Shown here piece after piece: positions 62,707-64,000 of a stretch of 64,000 bases of DNA. The translations under genes were made by a program, and so were the position numbers. The notes under the pieces are model-generated. The model searched no databases, was not told where the DNA came from, and saw nothing but the letters and a program-made list of their open reading frames with translations. Location of the stretch: NCBI GenBank assembly GCA_021787335.1, contig JAJYMC010000065.1, forward strand, positions 60,414 to 124,413, given 5' to 3'. The DNA is from Bacillota bacterium. Lineage in GTDB: Bacteria > Bacillota > Sulfobacillia > JAJYWN01 > JAJZPE01. The stretch's first letter is position 1, and every line of letters starts with the position of its first letter.

Positions 62707-64000
62707 GTGACCGTCCAGGGAATAGAGTGGGATGACCGATGGGCGGCCCAGAGCCGCCCGGAGGTCAGACCGTCCGGGAAGGCGGGGAACGGCTTGCCGG
62801 TGACCCTTTCGGAACTGGCCTTCGATTTGACGACCAAAGATGGACAGGCCCTCGAAGAGACCGTCGTCCGGCTGCTGCAGCGCGGGGGAGCGGGCCTCCA
62901 GACCGTGCTCCGGGCCTGTTCCGAGCCCGCTTCGGAGAAGCGGGTGAAGGCGGCCGTGGCCGGCGCTTCGGCCCGGGTGGCCGAGGCCTTTGCCTCGTTG
63001 CCGACCAAGGCGCGCGAGGGGGCGGGCCTCCGACTGCTCGACCTGCTGCGCCCGGAGGTCCTCGAGGCCAAGGGCCACGAGATCCTCAGCCGGGGGGCGG
63101 AAGAACCGGCCCGGCAGTTCGCCAAGGTCCTCGCGGGCACGGCGGGCTTCGCCGGAGCCGCCAGAAGGCTGGAGACGGCCTGCGCGATGTGGGCCGGGAA
63201 TCTGGGCGAGGCGCTGTCGCTGGCCCGCGGGGGTGGGCCGGAGGTAGCCCCGGCCCTCGTGCCGATGCTCCTGGCCCAGGGGCGTCGCTTCAGTGAGGCG
63301 GCCGACGAACTGAACGGGGCGACCGGGGCCCCGGACGACGCCGCGCGGGTTATCGCGGCCATCCTGGACATGGTCCCGGCGGGCGACCCCGACGGGGTCG
63401 TGGCGGGCGTCGTCGATCGGCTGACGTCATCCGGCGCGTTCGACAGGGCCGCCATCGGCGCCGCCGTGGAGGAGTACCTCAGCCTCCAATCGGGTGAGGC
63501 GGGCGCCGCGGTGGAAGCCATCATTGGAGCGCTGAGGGCCCTGGGCGAGACCTTCGGGCACGTCGAGGAAGCCGGGCGCCAAGCGGGCGCGGCCAACTGG
63601 ATCGACGGCGTCGGGGCGGCCGGACTGCCCGGAGCCCTCACGGAGTCGGTGGACCGCCTGCGAGAGGCGGTGGCCCCCTACACTTCGGTGGCCGGCGAAC
63701 CGGTCGACCTTCTTTCGGCGATGGAGCGGGCAGCGGAAGGCCTTGCCGTGCGCACGGCCGGCTCTGACCAGGCGCCGGCGTATGCCGACCGGTGGATGGC
63801 CACGACCGCGCTGCGGCGGGTGCTGACTGAGGCGGCCGTCCTCGCCGGGCGGTGCCGCCTGGTCCTGGCCACCAGGGCGACTGAAGGTGGTAGGAGCGTT
63901 GTTCAGGTCACCGCTGAGCCGGGCGACGAGACTGATCCGCGAGAGATACGGGCCTTCCACCCGACCCTGACCGGTCCGGGCGATGGCCTGCCGGCCGGGT
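62707..64000 (+). CDS. Unrecognised protein, open at the window edge
   Basis: A reading frame runs without a stop from a GTG at 62707 to the last base, at least 431 residues; the C-terminus is outside the window. It is rich in Ala, Leu, Glu and Gly and looks wholly helical, with no signal peptide or membrane segment. I see no known motif. Repeated helix pairs (for example TAGFAGAARRLETACAMWAGNLGEA) suggest an alpha-solenoid-like or coiled protein, which is inference. The start is weakly supported (GCAGGG upstream); a GTG at 62800 is an alternative. It follows dacF by 17 bases. Confidence 0.6.
   Translation, partial: MTVQGIEWDDRWAAQSRPEVRPSGKAGNGLPVTLSELAFDLTTKDGQALEETVVRLLQRGGAGLQTVLRACSEPASEKRVKAAVAGASARVAEAFASLPTKAREGAGLRLLDLLRPEVLEAKGHEILSRGAEEPARQFAKVLAGTAGFAGAARRLETACAMWAGNLGEALSLARGGGPEVAPALVPMLLAQGRRFSEAADELNGATGAPDDAARVIAAILDMVPAGDPDGVVAGVVDRLTSSGAFDRAAIGAAVEEYLSLQSGEAGAAVEAIIGALRALGETFGHVEEAGRQAGAANWIDGVGAAGLPGALTESVDRLREAVAPYTSVAGEPVDLLSAMERAAEGLAVRTAGSDQAPAYADRWMATTALRRVLTEAAVLAGRCRLVLATRATEGGRSVVQVTAEPGDETDPREIRAFHPTLTGPGDGLPAG

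Overview
The window is an unbroken, GC-rich (roughly two-thirds G+C by eye) chromosomal segment of a spore-forming member of the Bacillota. The evidence is a Gram-positive PolC, a T-box leader, a dipicolinate synthase operon, two SpoIID-type proteins, a TepA/YlzJ pair next to FtsK/SpoIIIE, and the rpsB-tsf-pyrH-frr-uppS-cdsA-dxr-rseP-ispG-proS-polC-rimP-nusA-infB-rbfA-nrnA-truB-ribF-rpsO-pnp order known from Bacillus and the clostridia. The high G+C suggests a deep clostridial, Symbiobacterium/Thermaerobacter/Limnochordia-like or Moorella-like lineage; the sequence alone does not fix the genus. No rRNA, tRNA, CRISPR array, phage or insertion sequence was seen.

Layout. 1-9982: a small membrane-anchored protein, then translation (rpsB, tsf, frr), UMP kinase, isoprenoid and cell-envelope lipid synthesis (uppS, cdsA, dxr, ispG) and a site-2 protease gene (rseP) split by a frameshift. 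9966-17696: a promoter built on tandem GGTTGAC repeats drives a T-box leader and an archaeal/eukaryal-type prolyl-tRNA synthetase; a glycosyltransferase, an MgtC-like protein and PolC follow. 17727-26512: a consensus promoter and leader hairpin precede rimP-nusA-ylxR-infB-rbfA-nrnA-truB-ribF; ylxQ is missing and IF2 carries a 24-bp minisatellite. 26487-33437: rpsO with its own promoter and leader, pnp, endonuclease IV, spoIID, an M16 peptidase and dut.

33438-46161: a general-stress-type protein behind a nested inverted repeat, then dapB, dpaA-dpaB, asd, dapG and dapA, which link aspartate-family and lysine synthesis to dipicolinate. RNase J follows behind a leader with a strong internal terminator, then tepA, ylzJ-like, uppP and ftsK/spoIIIE. 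A short ATACTAGT-R-GG motif lies upstream of both dpaA and tepA and may mark sporulation-sigma promoters.

46179-64000 is more accessory: a minus-strand DUF1540-DUF2512 pair; a putative glycerolipid catabolic operon (FAD dehydrogenase with an Fe-S domain, monoacylglycerol-lipase-like hydrolase, glycerol kinase); a collapsed acetyltransferase remnant; an M20 amidohydrolase; a LysE exporter; a secreted beta-propeller/copper-amine-oxidase-N protein; a second SpoIID; a UPF0182 membrane protein; asnS; a RodZ-like protein; a D,D-carboxypeptidase; and an unrecognised protein that runs off the right edge.

The most interesting unexplained signals are regulatory: the rnj leader, the proS promoter/T-box region, the stress-protein leader and the shared sporulation-type motif. 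Two broken loci, rseP and the acetyltransferase remnant, also deserve checking. No large undescribed multi-gene system was found.
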